From assembly GCF_000375345.1 (NCBI RefSeq), contig NZ_AQXD01000001.1, forward strand, positions 326,600 to 390,599: DNA of 64,000 bases. The letters run 5' to 3'. Both the position numbers and the translations under genes were made by a program. The stretch comes from Wohlfahrtiimonas chitiniclastica DSM 18708. GTDB taxonomy: Bacteria; Pseudomonadota; Gammaproteobacteria; Cardiobacteriales; Wohlfahrtiimonadaceae. The notes beneath the pieces were generated by a model, which worked only from the letters and a program-made list of their open reading frames with translations, ran no database searches and was not told the origin of the DNA. Shown piece by piece: positions 22,883 to 32,422 of the stretch (the stretch's first letter is position 1; each line of letters opens with the position of its first letter).

Positions 22883-23644
22883 ATGCTAACTGATCATGAA
22901 TTGCTGCGCTATTCGCGCCACATCCTGCTGTCTGAAATTGATTTAGAGGGGCAACTTGCCATCAAGTCTGCAAAAATATTAGTGATCGGTTGTGGTGGCT
23001 TAGGCAATGCGGTGATTCCGTTATTAGTGGCGGCGGGCGTTGGGCATTTGATCATTGTGGATCACGATGTGGTGGATCTTTCAAATTTGCAGCGCCAAAT
23101 TCATTTCACAACAGCGGATTTAAACCATTCAAAAGCTCATGCATTAAAAGCGCACATGCAGGCACTGAACCCTGAAGTGTGGATAGATGCCATCGCACAA
23201 AAGGCGGATGATGCACTGTTAATGACGCTCGCTAAAGATGTGGGCATGATCATCGATTGCACGGACAATTTCACCATTCGCCAAGCGAACAATCGCATTG
23301 CGCATCATTATCTCATTCCACTCATCTCAGGTTCTGCAGTGCGCATGGAAGGGCAATTGGCGGTGTATGATTTTAGATCGCCCGAAAGTGGTTGTTATCA
23401 CTGCCTATTTGACGGTGCCCACAGCGATGATGGCAATTGTGCGCTCCTTGGCGTATTTGCCCCCATTTTACAGATCATTGGCGCGATGCAAGCGCAAGAG
23501 GCTTTAAAAATTCTTGTGGGGATGCCTGTGATGATCAATCGTTTGCGTGTTTACAATGGGGCAACGTGTGAATGGCAAACCTTCAAATTCAGCAAAAATC
23601 CCACCTGTCCCATCTGTTCATCGAACGAGGAAAAGTATGAATAA
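22883..23644 (+). CDS. ThiF/MoeB/HesA E1-like adenylyltransferase
   Basis: Such enzymes adenylate the C-terminal glycine of a ubiquitin-like sulfur carrier (ThiS, MoaD) before sulfur transfer. The 253-residue protein has the ATP site IGCGGLGNAVIPLL, LSNLQRQIHF with the conserved Arg, DCTDNF, SGSAVRMEGQLAV, two zinc CXXC motifs (CYHC, CPIC) and a cysteine in DDGNCALLGVFAP at the ThiF catalytic position. Overall it resembles ThiF slightly more than MoeB. Its last codons overlap the downstream desulfurase start, so the two are coupled. No sulfur carrier gene is visible here. Confidence 0.85.
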   Translation: MLTDHELLRYSRHILLSEIDLEGQLAIKSAKILVIGCGGLGNAVIPLLVAAGVGHLIIVDHDVVDLSNLQRQIHFTTADLNHSKAHALKAHMQALNPEVWIDAIAQKADDALLMTLAKDVGMIIDCTDNFTIRQANNRIAHHYLIPLISGSAVRMEGQLAVYDFRSPESGCYHCLFDGAHSDDGNCALLGVFAPILQIIGAMQAQEALKILVGMPVMINRLRVYNGATCEWQTFKFSKNPTCPICSSNEEKYE

Positions 23645-25145
23645 GAAAATTATCTATTTAGATTATGCGGCAACAACACCGCCTGCGCCTGAGGTGGTTG
23701 AACAGATGACCTTAGGATTGTCTCAGATCTGGGGCAATGCAAGCAGTGAGCACATTTTAGGTCATGCTGCCCATCGTCATATTGATGAGGCTTTGTCTGT
23801 GGTGGCAAAATTTCTCAATGTTGAACAAAGCACCTTAACCTTAACCAGTGGCGCCACAGAGTCCATTAACCTGGCATTAAAAGGCGTGATGCGCGCACAG
23901 CGTAAAAAGCACATCATTGCCATCACAACGGAGCACAAAGCCACGTTAAACACGGTGCAAGCGTTGGTGAAAGAGGGCTATCAAGCGACCTTTCTTGCCC
24001 CAAATGAAGCCGGACAAATCACCAAAGAGATGGTGGAAGCGGCCATTCATGAGGAAACCGCCATCATCACATCTTTATGGGTGAACAATGAAACGGGCGA
24101 GATTTATGACATTGAGGGCTTTAGCGAAGTGGCGCGCCGTCATAAAGTGTTATTGCATGTCGATGCCACGCAAGCGATGCCGCATTTTAAACCAGATTTT
24201 TCTTGGGTGGATTTGGCGAGTTTTACGGCGCATAAGATTTATGGGCCAAAAGGCATTGGCGTATTGTATCAGCGGGATTTTCCTAAAATTCCGATGGTGG
24301 CGGTGATCGATGGCGCAAAAACAGAGCTTGGGCATCATGTGGGTACGTTGGCGAATCATCAAATCATGGGATTAGCGCGCGCAGTGCAGTTGTTGCCGGG
24401 TCATTACGCCACAGAGCATCAACACAGTGAGCAGCGCTTAGCGGCATTGCTTGATCATCTTGCGCCGTATGGCGTGACGCGTAATGGCAAGGAAGCGAAA
24501 TTAACGCCAGCCATCATCAATTTACATGTGCCGAATATTTATGGCGAAACATTGATGGCGGCAGTGTCTCAGCTCTGTTTTTCGAGGGGATCGGCATGCA
24601 ACAGCGATGAGACTTTACCATCACATGTCCTCACAGAGCTAGGTTATGACACAAAGCATGCCCGAGAAAGTGTGCGCATCAGTTTAGGTCGCTATCTTTT
24701 GGCCTTTGATTTTCAGCGTGCCCTCAATGATCTTGGTACAGCCATTGCCCAGCTTCAGCACATTGCTAAGGGCGAGCGCTGTGCGACTGTGTTGCCTGTG
24801 GTGCATCAAAAGGGCAGTGACATTCATCTAAAACTCCTTCATCCACAAGATTTTACCCCTACGCATTCTTTTGAGTTAGATCGCAATGATGTGGTGATCG
24901 GGTTAGACTTAAAACATGACGGTTCAAAGGTGACGCATCTATCCATCAAACTACAAGCCACACCATTTATTTTATGGTTCATGAATGAAGCGGCGGCCCA
25001 TTTACGTGGCAATGATTTGAGTGCATGGGAAAACTTTAGAATGACAGATGTGATGGAAACAAAAAACGCCCCTCAAAATGAGTTGCGTTTGGTGATGGTC
25101 ATTGAAAAATTCATCCGCGAGAGCGGACAAAGTTTAAGCGCTTAA
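23637..25145 (+). CDS. Cysteine desulfurase with C-terminal IscU-like domain lacking cysteine ligands
   Basis: A PLP enzyme of the IscS/NifS class that takes sulfur from cysteine. Residues 1-385 are the desulfurase, with LDYAATTPPAPEVVEQM at the N terminus, TSGATESINLALKG, TEHKATLN, DATQAMPH, the PLP lysine in FTAHKIYGPKG and the persulfide cysteine in CFSRGSACNSDE. The tail (about 410-502) aligns by eye with IscU: the NDVVIGLDLK strand, FILWFMNEAAAHLRGNDLSAW for the SSLVTEWVKGKSLDEA helix, and RMTDVM for NTDIAE. None of the three IscU cysteines is kept. The start at 23637 has AGGAAAAG upstream and overlaps the ThiF-like gene by eight bases. Total length is 502 residues, against about 400 for IscS. 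Confidence 0.85.
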   Translation: MNKKIIYLDYAATTPPAPEVVEQMTLGLSQIWGNASSEHILGHAAHRHIDEALSVVAKFLNVEQSTLTLTSGATESINLALKGVMRAQRKKHIIAITTEHKATLNTVQALVKEGYQATFLAPNEAGQITKEMVEAAIHEETAIITSLWVNNETGEIYDIEGFSEVARRHKVLLHVDATQAMPHFKPDFSWVDLASFTAHKIYGPKGIGVLYQRDFPKIPMVAVIDGAKTELGHHVGTLANHQIMGLARAVQLLPGHYATEHQHSEQRLAALLDHLAPYGVTRNGKEAKLTPAIINLHVPNIYGETLMAAVSQLCFSRGSACNSDETLPSHVLTELGYDTKHARESVRISLGRYLLAFDFQRALNDLGTAIAQLQHIAKGERCATVLPVVHQKGSDIHLKLLHPQDFTPTHSFELDRNDVVIGLDLKHDGSKVTHLSIKLQATPFILWFMNEAAAHLRGNDLSAWENFRMTDVMETKNAPQNELRLVMVIEKFIRESGQSLSA

Positions 25146-25735
25146 CGGTTTTCGTTTTGGTGCTTTTTCTCACTGTGATAGGCGAGCAATAGGTAATCGA
25201 TCATCGAGTAGAGCGTTAATGCCGATGCGATGATCAAGCCAATCTCGCCAATGAGAAAGATCGGTAAGCCAATGAAGTCAGATTCAAACAATAAGCAGCC
25301 GATCGCACCCATTTGAAAGGTGGTTTTCCATTTGCCAATCCAGGAGACCGCCACAGAATTGCGGCGCCCTAAAGATGCCATCCATTCACGCAGTGCGCTG
25401 ATGGTGATTTCACGGCAAATGATGACGATCGTACATAAGGTGATGATGGCAGAGTGTGGCTGACTCACCGCGATGATCACTAAAGCCACCGCCACCACCA
25501 ATTTATCTGCCACAGGATCTAAAAACGCACCAAAAGGGGAAGAAACTTTGAGTTTTCTCGCCAAGTAGCCATCAAAATAATCGGTAATGCCCGCAAGCGC
25601 AAAGAGCGAGCAGAGCAAAATATTCTTCAATGGCACATGGTAAACCATGGTGTCAATCTTCAAAAAGTAGACCAACACCAACACCGGAATGACAAAAATT
25701 CTAAAAAGTGTCAATAAATTTGGAAGATTCATCAT
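25142..25735 (-). CDS. pgsA: CDP-diacylglycerol-glycerol-3-phosphate 3-phosphatidyltransferase PgsA
   Basis: PgsA makes phosphatidylglycerol phosphate in the inner membrane. The 197-residue protein has about five helices and the CDP-alcohol phosphotransferase signature DYFDGYLARKLKVSSPFG followed by AFLDPVADK. The N terminus MMNLPNLLTLFRI matches PgsA, and either of the first two methionines could start. Its stop overlaps that of the convergent desulfurase by three bases. It follows the amino-acid permease genes with a 42-base gap. Confidence 0.94.
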   Translation of the reverse strand: MMNLPNLLTLFRIFVIPVLVLVYFLKIDTMVYHVPLKNILLCSLFALAGITDYFDGYLARKLKVSSPFGAFLDPVADKLVVAVALVIIAVSQPHSAIITLCTIVIICREITISALREWMASLGRRNSVAVSWIGKWKTTFQMGAIGCLLFESDFIGLPIFLIGEIGLIIASALTLYSMIDYLLLAYHSEKKHQNENR

Positions 25736-25777
25736 GTCAGTGTCCTTTGGTGGTTTATCAATGACTGTATTATCGCG

Positions 25778-26476
25778 CTAATGGGCAGTTTGTAAATAGG
25801 AGAGCCATCTTTTCTCGCATTTTTTGAAAATGAAGACGAGTAAGAAGGTGATCAATAAGTACAAACAGGCGGCGATTAAATACGGTGTAAAGTCATAAAA
25901 GGTGGCGCGCTGCATTTTGCGGGCAACCCCTAAAATGTCTAAGTTCACAAGTGCGATCACAAAGACTTGAGCGGTACCATGGAGCATGAAGATCACTTCA
26001 TTGCTATAGGCAGGCAGCGCACGGCGAAAGCCCGATGGGAAAATGATGCGGTAAAAGATTTGCCATTGGCTCATGCCCATGGCAATGGCCGCTTCAATCT
26101 CACCTTTGGCGGTGTTTCTAAATGAACCTTTAAAAATCTCTATGGTGTAAGCACATGTGTTTAAACTAAAGGCGATGATTGCACACCAGTAAGGTTGCTT
26201 CACAATGTTCCAAAGCCAAGGGATTTGGCGCAATTCAGCAGAGAACTGCCCTAAACCATAATAGAGCAAATAAATTTGCACCAAGAGCGGCGTGCCACGA
26301 AAGAAGTAGCTAAACGCCGAAACGGGCGCAGAAAAGAGCGGGTTTCTTGATAAAGCTGCAAAGGCTAACGGCAAGGCAAAGGCTAAACCAATCAAGGAAG
26401 AAATGAAGGTGAGCTGCAATGTCACCCATACGCCATTGGCAAAGAGTGGCGTGTATTCGGCCCATAAATTATTCAT
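25778..26476 (-). CDS. Polar amino acid ABC transporter permease (HisM/ArtM type)
   Basis: A 232-residue inner-membrane permease of the His/Glu/Gln/Arg/opine (HEAT) family. About five helices are visible. HisM/ArtM-like segments are FRGTPLLVQIYLLYYGLGQF, FSLNTCAYTIEIFKG, the EAA loop GEIEAAIAMGMSQWQIFYRI and LPAYSNEVIFMLHGTAQ. It overlaps the upstream permease by eight bases and would form a heterodimer with it. No ATPase or binding protein is encoded nearby, so partners must lie elsewhere. Histidine, arginine or lysine are likely but unproven substrates. Confidence 0.85.
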   Translation of the reverse strand: MNNLWAEYTPLFANGVWVTLQLTFISSLIGLAFALPLAFAALSRNPLFSAPVSAFSYFFRGTPLLVQIYLLYYGLGQFSAELRQIPWLWNIVKQPYWCAIIAFSLNTCAYTIEIFKGSFRNTAKGEIEAAIAMGMSQWQIFYRIIFPSGFRRALPAYSNEVIFMLHGTAQVFVIALVNLDILGVARKMQRATFYDFTPYLIAACLYLLITFLLVFIFKKCEKRWLSYLQTAH

Positions 26477-27197
26477 AAAATGCTCCTCGTACGACGCCTT
26501 TTGAGAAGCGTTTTTCTAACCATTTCACCACAATGATGGAAACTGTCGTTAACAGTAGATAACCAATGGCAACAGTGATCAAAAAGGTGAAGGGCGCGCG
26601 GGTCGATTGTCCACTTTTGACCGCGATCGCTAAAAAGTCTTGCAAGTTGATTAAAGAGACCAATGCGGTGGCTTTTAATAAAACGAGCCAGTTGTTGTTC
26701 AGCCCAGGGAGTGCAAAGCGCATCGCTTGGGGAATCACAATTTTAAAATACACGCGAGCAGGGGACATGCCAAGGGCAAGGGCAGACTCTTTTTGACCTT
26801 TAGGCACGGCTAATAAAGCCCCACGGAAACTTTCCGCCATAAAGGCGCCAAACATAAAGCCAATGGTGATGACACCTGCCACAAATGGATTGATGTGATA
26901 GATCTCAAGCCCCATGGCTTCCATCGTTTTGTTCAGTAGGGTTTGCATCCCGTAGTAGAACAAAAAGATGAGCACAATGTCTGGAATGCCGCGAATGATG
27001 GTGGTGTACGCGGTCACCGTGCCACGCACAAATCTAGATTCACTAAAAGAGCCTAACGCCGCGAAGGTGCCCAAAACAATGGCCACCATCAACGAGCATA
27101 ACCCCAGTTCAATTGTGAGCATAAAGCCATCCCACAATATGTTTTTATAGAGCAGTACTAAATCGAACTGCTCTGCAACTGCATTAAAAAATGACAT
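26469..27197 (-). CDS. Polar amino acid ABC transporter permease (HisQ/ArtQ type)
   Basis: A 242-residue permease with HEAT-family features: GFMLTIELGLCSLMVAIVLG in the first helix, YTTIIRGIPDIVLIFLFYYG, and the EAA loop GQKESALALGMSPARVYFKI. It is read three bases after glnS and overlaps the HisM-like gene by eight bases, giving the order glnS-hisQ-like-hisM-like-pgsA. It pairs with the following gene to form the membrane channel. Confidence 0.85.
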   Translation of the reverse strand: MSFFNAVAEQFDLVLLYKNILWDGFMLTIELGLCSLMVAIVLGTFAALGSFSESRFVRGTVTAYTTIIRGIPDIVLIFLFYYGMQTLLNKTMEAMGLEIYHINPFVAGVITIGFMFGAFMAESFRGALLAVPKGQKESALALGMSPARVYFKIVIPQAMRFALPGLNNNWLVLLKATALVSLINLQDFLAIAVKSGQSTRAPFTFLITVAIGYLLLTTVSIIVVKWLEKRFSKGVVRGAFYE

Positions 27198-27200
27198 GGG

Positions 27201-28850
27201 TTACTTTCCGAAGCTGTCTTTTAAAGTTACAACACGATTGAAGACTAAGCCATCTTCTTTGCGATCACGGGCGAAGTAACCTTCACGCTCAAATTGATAC
27301 GCCACTTCAGCAGGGGCATCGAGAAGAGCAGGTTCCACTTTCGCCTGTTTGATGGTGAGGGAATCAGGATTGACGTAGTCAAAAATTTCACCCTCTTCAC
27401 GATCAGGATGAGGCACTGTGAATAAACGCTCATAGCAATTGACTTGTGCATCCACGGCATCTTTTGCCGCAACCCAGTGAATCACGCCTTTTGCTTTGAT
27501 GCCTTCTGCATTTTTGCCTAAAGTATCAGGCACGATTTCTGCAATCACTTCTGTGATGTTGCCATCATTGTCCGCTTTATAATCTGTTGCTTTGATGATG
27601 TATGCACCGCGTAAACGCACATAATTGCCTAAGATTAAACGCTTGAATTTTTTATCTTCTGTGCTTAATACAAAGTCATTGCGATCAATGTAGAGTGCTT
27701 TTGCAAAGGGCACAATGCGTTTGCCAGCGTCTTCATTTTTTGGATGATTTGGCAATTCTAATTCAACGCGCTCATCAAAGTTTGTGAGGGTCACTAAAAT
27801 TGGATCAAGCACTGCCATACGGCGAGACGCTTTATCATCTAACACATCGCGCATGCATTGATCAAATTGCTCCATTTCGATGGAGTTTTCTGATTTTGTC
27901 ACGCCAATGCGTTCACAGAATAGATGCAATGCTTCAGGTGGGCAACCACGGCGGCGCAAGCCTGAAATGGTGGGCATGCGTGGATCATCCCAGCCTGTGA
28001 CTGTGCCAGAGGTCACCAATTGCGTTAATTTACGCTTAGAGGTGATGGCGTATTGTAAGCTTAAGCGAGAGAATTCATATTGATGCGGTTTTTGTTCAAT
28101 GCCGCAATGCTCAACGCACCAATCATACAATGGGCGGTGATCTTCAAATTCTAATGTACAAATGGAATGCGTGATGCCTTCAAATGCATCACCTAAGGCA
28201 TGCGCAAAGTCATACATTGGGTAAATGCACCATTCATTCCCCGTTTGATGGTGTTCAACGTGACGAATGCGATAAAGGGCAGGATCACGTAAGTTCATGT
28301 TTGGGGATGCCATGTCGATTTTTGCACGCAGGATTTTTTCACCATCGCCAAATTCGCCATTTTTCATGCGTTCAAACAGTGCTAAGTTCTCTTCAATTGA
28401 GCGCGCACGATATGGGGAGTTTTGACCGGCTTCTGTTAAAGAGCCACGCATCGCACGGATCTCTTCTGCGGTGGAATCATCAACATACGCTAAGCCTTTT
28501 TTGATCAACAACACAGCGCATTCATAAAAACGTTGGAAATAGTCAGAGGCATAGCACTCTTCATTCCACTCAAAACCTAACCATTCAACGTCAGCTTTGA
28601 TGGCAGAAACGAATTCTTGTTCTTCTTTGCATGGATTCGTATCGTCAAAGCGTAAGTTACATTTGCCCTGATAATCTCTTGCGATACCAAAGTTTAAACA
28701 GATGGACTTAGCGTGCCCAATGTGCAGATAACCATTCGGTTCGGGTGGGAAGCGAGTGTGGACATCTGATGGGCTTTTGTACTTACCTGTACTTAAGTCA
28801 TTGTCAATAATTTGACGAATAAAGTTGGTACGAATCACTTCTTCTGACAT
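27201..28850 (-). CDS. glnS: Glutaminyl-tRNA synthetase
   Basis: A class I synthetase of 549 residues (554 in E. coli) that charges tRNA-Gln directly. The HIGH motif is [15 protein letters not shown] (His43-His46), and the KMSKS equivalent is [11 protein letters not shown]. The family segments [33 protein letters not shown] and [17 protein letters not shown] are all present, as is the C-terminal beta-barrel anticodon domain. The presence of glnS suggests no need for GatCAB-made Gln-tRNA. It leads a minus-strand unit with the permease genes. Confidence 0.96.
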   Translation of the reverse strand: MSEEVIRTNFIRQIIDNDLSTGKYKSPSDVHTRFPPEPNGYLHIGHAKSICLNFGIARDYQGKCNLRFDDTNPCKEEQEFVSAIKADVEWLGFEWNEECYASDYFQRFYECAVLLIKKGLAYVDDSTAEEIRAMRGSLTEAGQNSPYRARSIEENLALFERMKNGEFGDGEKILRAKIDMASPNMNLRDPALYRIRHVEHHQTGNEWCIYPMYDFAHALGDAFEGITHSICTLEFEDHRPLYDWCVEHCGIEQKPHQYEFSRLSLQYAITSKRKLTQLVTSGTVTGWDDPRMPTISGLRRRGCPPEALHLFCERIGVTKSENSIEMEQFDQCMRDVLDDKASRRMAVLDPILVTLTNFDERVELELPNHPKNEDAGKRIVPFAKALYIDRNDFVLSTEDKKFKRLILGNYVRLRGAYIIKATDYKADNDGNITEVIAEIVPDTLGKNAEGIKAKGVIHWVAAKDAVDAQVNCYERLFTVPHPDREEGEIFDYVNPDSLTIKQAKVEPALLDAPAEVAYQFEREGYFARDRKEDGLVFNRVVTLKDSFGK

Positions 28851-28980
28851 GGTATCCCTTTGTAGATAAAACTTATCGATAAACTACGGAATTCTAGCAT
28901 GATCAAAGCCTTTTGACGAGTGCCGAATCATATCTTCAATGGGATCTGATACTTAACATCGATTGCCTAAATGACCCGCA

Positions 28981-29004
28981 TAAAAAAGCAGCCCGAAGGC
29001 TGCT
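28981..29004 (-). terminator. Rho-independent terminator of the aceE-aceF-lpd operon
   Basis: On the minus strand AGCAGCC-TTCG-GGCTGCT is followed by a T-run. The UUCG tetraloop and position 22 bases after the lpd stop are typical. Confidence 0.9.
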
Positions 29005-29025
29005 CATTGAATCAAGATGAATGAT

Positions 29026-31074
29026 CTATTTTTTCTTAGCAGGAGGCAAATCGGTACAGGCACCTTCCGCCACTTCTGCCGCCATGCCCACAGACTCAAT
29101 TAAAGTCGGATGTGGGTGAATGGTGTGGGCGATGTCTGTCACATCTGCACACATTTCAACCGCTAAGGCAATTTCGCCAATTAAGTCACCGGCATTGATC
29201 CCCACAACAGCACCCCCTAAAATGGTTTTACTTTCAGGATCAAAGATGAGCTTCGTCATGCCTTCTTCACGTGAACTTGCAAGGGCTTTACCACTTGCAC
29301 TCCATGGGAAGACAGCTTTTTCATACGCAATGCCTTGTGCTTTCGCTTCCGTTTCCGTCAAGCCCGCCCATGAAATTTCAGGGTCTGTGTATGCCACAGA
29401 TGGGATTTGCTTGATGTCAAAGAAGCGTTTGTGACCCGCACACACTTCAGCAGCCACATGGGCTTCATGCACCGCTTTGTGGGCAAGCATTGGCTGACCG
29501 ACAATGTCACCGATGGCAAAAATATTGCCAACATTGGTGCGCATTTGCTTATCAACATTAATAAAGCCGCGGTCTGTCACATTTACGCCAGCATTTTCAG
29601 CATTGAGCGTCAAACCATTTGGTGCACGGCCAATGGCGACGAGCACATAGTCATACACTTGTGGTTCGCTTGGGGCATTGTCACCTTCAAAGCTCACTTT
29701 AATGCCTTCTGGTAATGCTTCTGCACCCACCACTTTGGTTTTGAACATGGTTTTTGTGAAGCGATCTTTGTTATATTTTTCAAAGATTTTCGTTAAATCA
29801 CGATCCGCCCCTGGAATGAAGCCTTCAGTAAATTCAACGATTTCCACATTTGCGCCAAGGTTAGAGTAAACCGTTGCCATCTCTAAACCAATGATGCCGC
29901 CGCCAATCACCAACATGCGTTTAGGGATTTCGCGAAGCTCTAAAGCACCGGTTGAATCAATGATGCGTGGATCTTCTGGCATAAATGGCAAATGAATGGC
30001 GCGTGAACCGGCGGCAATGATCGCTTTATCAAAAGATAAAGTGCGCTCGCCGCCTTCACTCAATTGAATGGTTAAATGGTGATCATCTTTAAACGTTGCC
30101 ACGCCTTGAATCACGTCCACTTTACGCATTTTTGCCATCGCTGCTAATCCGCCCGTTAATTTACTCACCACAGAGGATTTGTAATTGCGGATTTCATCCA
30201 ATTCAATGCGCGGTGCATCAAAGTAGATGCCGGCATGTTTTAAATGCTTTTCTGCTTCTTCTTTTGCCTTAACCACGTGTAAGAGCGCTTTTGATGGGAT
30301 ACAACCCACGTTCAAACACACGCCGCCAAGGGTCGAATAGCGTTCAATCAATGCAACTTTCAAGCCAAGATCTGCCGCTCTAAAGGCTGCAGAATAACCG
30401 CCAGGACCTGCACCAATGACCACAACATCGCAATCCACATTGCTTGGCGCAGCCGTTGCTGTGGCAGGTTCAACGATGGTTTCGGCCTTAGGTTCAGCTT
30501 TCGGTGCCGCTTGTGCTGTTGTTGGCGCTGCGCCCACTTGAGCTCTGGCAATCACCACGCCTTCTTTGACTTGATCACCGACTTTGATCAACACTTCTGT
30601 GATGGTGCCATCAATTTCAGAAGGTACATCCATCGAGGCTTTATCAGACTCTAACGTCACTAAGTTTTGATCTTTGTGAATGGCATCCCCCACGTTAATG
30701 GCCACATCAATCACATCGACAGCTTCAAAGTTACCGATGTTAGGAATGATGATGTCAATCACGTTTGTGGAAGTGCTTGGTGCAACTTCTTGTGCGGCAG
30801 ATGCTGCAGTGTCTTGAGCTTTTGGTGCCTCTGTAGAAGCCTCAGGCTCAATCATTGCAATGGTGTCACCTTCTTTCACTTGATCGCCCACTTTCACGAG
30901 GATTTCAGTGATTTTACCGGCTTGATCCGAAGGCACATCCATCGAGGCTTTATCAGACTCTAAGGTCAAAAGGTTTTGATCAACGCTGACAACGTCACCG
31001 ACGTTCACAAGAACGTCAATGACATCAACGGCGTCAAAATTACCAATGTTGGGAATTTTTATTTCAATCGCCAT
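29026..31074 (-). CDS. lpd: Dihydrolipoamide dehydrogenase with two N-terminal lipoyl domains
   Basis: The E3 component of pyruvate dehydrogenase reoxidises dihydrolipoamide with FAD and NAD+. This 682-residue form begins with two lipoyl domains (about 1-77 and 104-178), each with ESDKASMDVPS and modifiable lysines Lys42 and Lys145. An Ala/Pro/Glu linker follows (about 180-212), then the standard E3: FAD site GAGPGGYSAA (221-230), redox pair Cys253/Cys258 in GGVCLNVGCIP, an NAD site GGGIIGLEMA, and the C-terminal His-Pro-Glu triad in HPHPTLIESVGMAAE. E. coli Lpd is about 474 residues with no lipoyl domain; neisserial Lpd has one. It is the third gene of the operon. Confidence 0.96.
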   Translation of the reverse strand: MAIEIKIPNIGNFDAVDVIDVLVNVGDVVSVDQNLLTLESDKASMDVPSDQAGKITEILVKVGDQVKEGDTIAMIEPEASTEAPKAQDTAASAAQEVAPSTSTNVIDIIIPNIGNFEAVDVIDVAINVGDAIHKDQNLVTLESDKASMDVPSEIDGTITEVLIKVGDQVKEGVVIARAQVGAAPTTAQAAPKAEPKAETIVEPATATAAPSNVDCDVVVIGAGPGGYSAAFRAADLGLKVALIERYSTLGGVCLNVGCIPSKALLHVVKAKEEAEKHLKHAGIYFDAPRIELDEIRNYKSSVVSKLTGGLAAMAKMRKVDVIQGVATFKDDHHLTIQLSEGGERTLSFDKAIIAAGSRAIHLPFMPEDPRIIDSTGALELREIPKRMLVIGGGIIGLEMATVYSNLGANVEIVEFTEGFIPGADRDLTKIFEKYNKDRFTKTMFKTKVVGAEALPEGIKVSFEGDNAPSEPQVYDYVLVAIGRAPNGLTLNAENAGVNVTDRGFINVDKQMRTNVGNIFAIGDIVGQPMLAHKAVHEAHVAAEVCAGHKRFFDIKQIPSVAYTDPEISWAGLTETEAKAQGIAYEKAVFPWSASGKALASSREEGMTKLIFDPESKTILGGAVVGINAGDLIGEIALAVEMCADVTDIAHTIHPHPTLIESVGMAAEVAEGACTDLPPAKKK

Positions 31075-31083
31075 GAATTCTCC

Positions 31084-32391
31084 TTACACTAAAATGCGAC
31101 GCATATCCGTTAAACACTGATTCAAATGCACAATGAAGCGTGCACCGGCTGCGCCATCGATCACGCGGTGATCGTAGGACAATGACAGTGGCAACATTAA
31201 GCGCGGCTCAAAACTTGAACCATTCCACACAGGTTTCATGTCTGTGCGAGACACGCCTAAAATCGCAACTTCAGGGGCATTGATGATCGGCGTGAAGGCT
31301 GTGCCGCCAATGCCACCTAATGAGGAGATGGTAAAGCAGCCGCCTTGCATTTGATCGGGCTTTAATTTGCCTTCACGCGCTAATTTGGCAAGCTCGCCCA
31401 TTTCTGCAGCAATTTCCAATACACTTTTTTGATCACAATCACGAATCACAGGCACCACAAGGCCATTGGGCGTATCTGCCGCAAAGCCGATGTGGTAGTA
31501 ATTTTTGAGGATCAAATCATCGCCATCTAATGAGCTGTTGAACTCTGGGAATTTTTTCAGTGCATGCACACACGCTTTGACTAAAAATGCGAGCATGGTC
31601 ACTTTTTGACCAGATTTCTCATTCTCTTTATTGAGCTGCTTACGGAATGCTTCAAGCTCTGTGACATCACTTTCATCAAATTGAGTCACATGAGGAATCA
31701 TCGCCCAGTTGCGCGCTAAGTTTGCCCCAGAGATTTTCTTAATGCGGGACATTGGCTCACGTGTGATCTCACCAAATTTGGCAAAATCCACTTTTGGCCA
31801 AGGCAATAAGCTCAAGCCGCCACCATTGGTGGTGCCGACTGCACCGACGCTACCAGCGCCTGTCATCATGCCTTTGACATAAGCCACAACGTCTTCACGC
31901 ATGATGCGTAATTTAGGGCCAGAACCTTTCACTTGATTGAGGTCAGCGCCTAATTCACGGGCAAATGCGCGCACAGATGGGGAAGCGTGTGCACCTGAAA
32001 AATCCAATGCCGCTTGATTGGCTGTATTGGCAACGGGCACAGGCTGAGCAGGTGCTGGTGTAGGTGCTGCTTTTGGGGCTTCCGCTTTAGGTGCGCCTAC
32101 AGGTTTTTCTTCTGCTTTGGGTTCAGGTGCTTTTGGAGCAGCAGGTGCTGCATCAGAAGCTTCGATGCGAAAGACCAAATCGCCTTCTTTTACTTTATCG
32201 CCGACTTTAACCAAAATTTCTTTGATCACACCTGCCATTTCGGCAGGCACATCCATGGAGGCTTTGTCTGACTCAAGGGTCATCAAAGAGTCATCCTTAG
32301 CGACGGTATCACCGACCGCTACAGCAATGTCAATCACATCCACTTCATCAAAGTTTCCGATGTCAGGCAGTTTAATATCTGTCAATGCCAT
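31084..32391 (-). CDS. aceF: Dihydrolipoamide acetyltransferase (E2 of pyruvate dehydrogenase)
   Basis: The E2 core transfers acetyl from lipoyl to CoA. The 435-residue protein has one lipoyl domain (about 1-76, lysine Lys43), an Ala/Pro/Lys linker (80-125), a peripheral subunit-binding domain (about 133-170, SPSVRAFARELGADLNQVKGSG) and a catalytic domain ending in the active-site DHRVIDG (His408, Asp412). E. coli AceF has three lipoyl domains, so the complex here appears to split its lipoyl arms between E2 (one) and E3 (two). It is ten bases before lpd. Confidence 0.96.
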   Translation of the reverse strand: MALTDIKLPDIGNFDEVDVIDIAVAVGDTVAKDDSLMTLESDKASMDVPAEMAGVIKEILVKVGDKVKEGDLVFRIEASDAAPAAPKAPEPKAEEKPVGAPKAEAPKAAPTPAPAQPVPVANTANQAALDFSGAHASPSVRAFARELGADLNQVKGSGPKLRIMREDVVAYVKGMMTGAGSVGAVGTTNGGGLSLLPWPKVDFAKFGEITREPMSRIKKISGANLARNWAMIPHVTQFDESDVTELEAFRKQLNKENEKSGQKVTMLAFLVKACVHALKKFPEFNSSLDGDDLILKNYYHIGFAADTPNGLVVPVIRDCDQKSVLEIAAEMGELAKLAREGKLKPDQMQGGCFTISSLGGIGGTAFTPIINAPEVAILGVSRTDMKPVWNGSSFEPRLMLPLSLSYDHRVIDGAAGARFIVHLNQCLTDMRRILV

Positions 32392-32422
32392 AATCTTTTA
32401 TCCTTTCTTTATTCAGTCAAAA

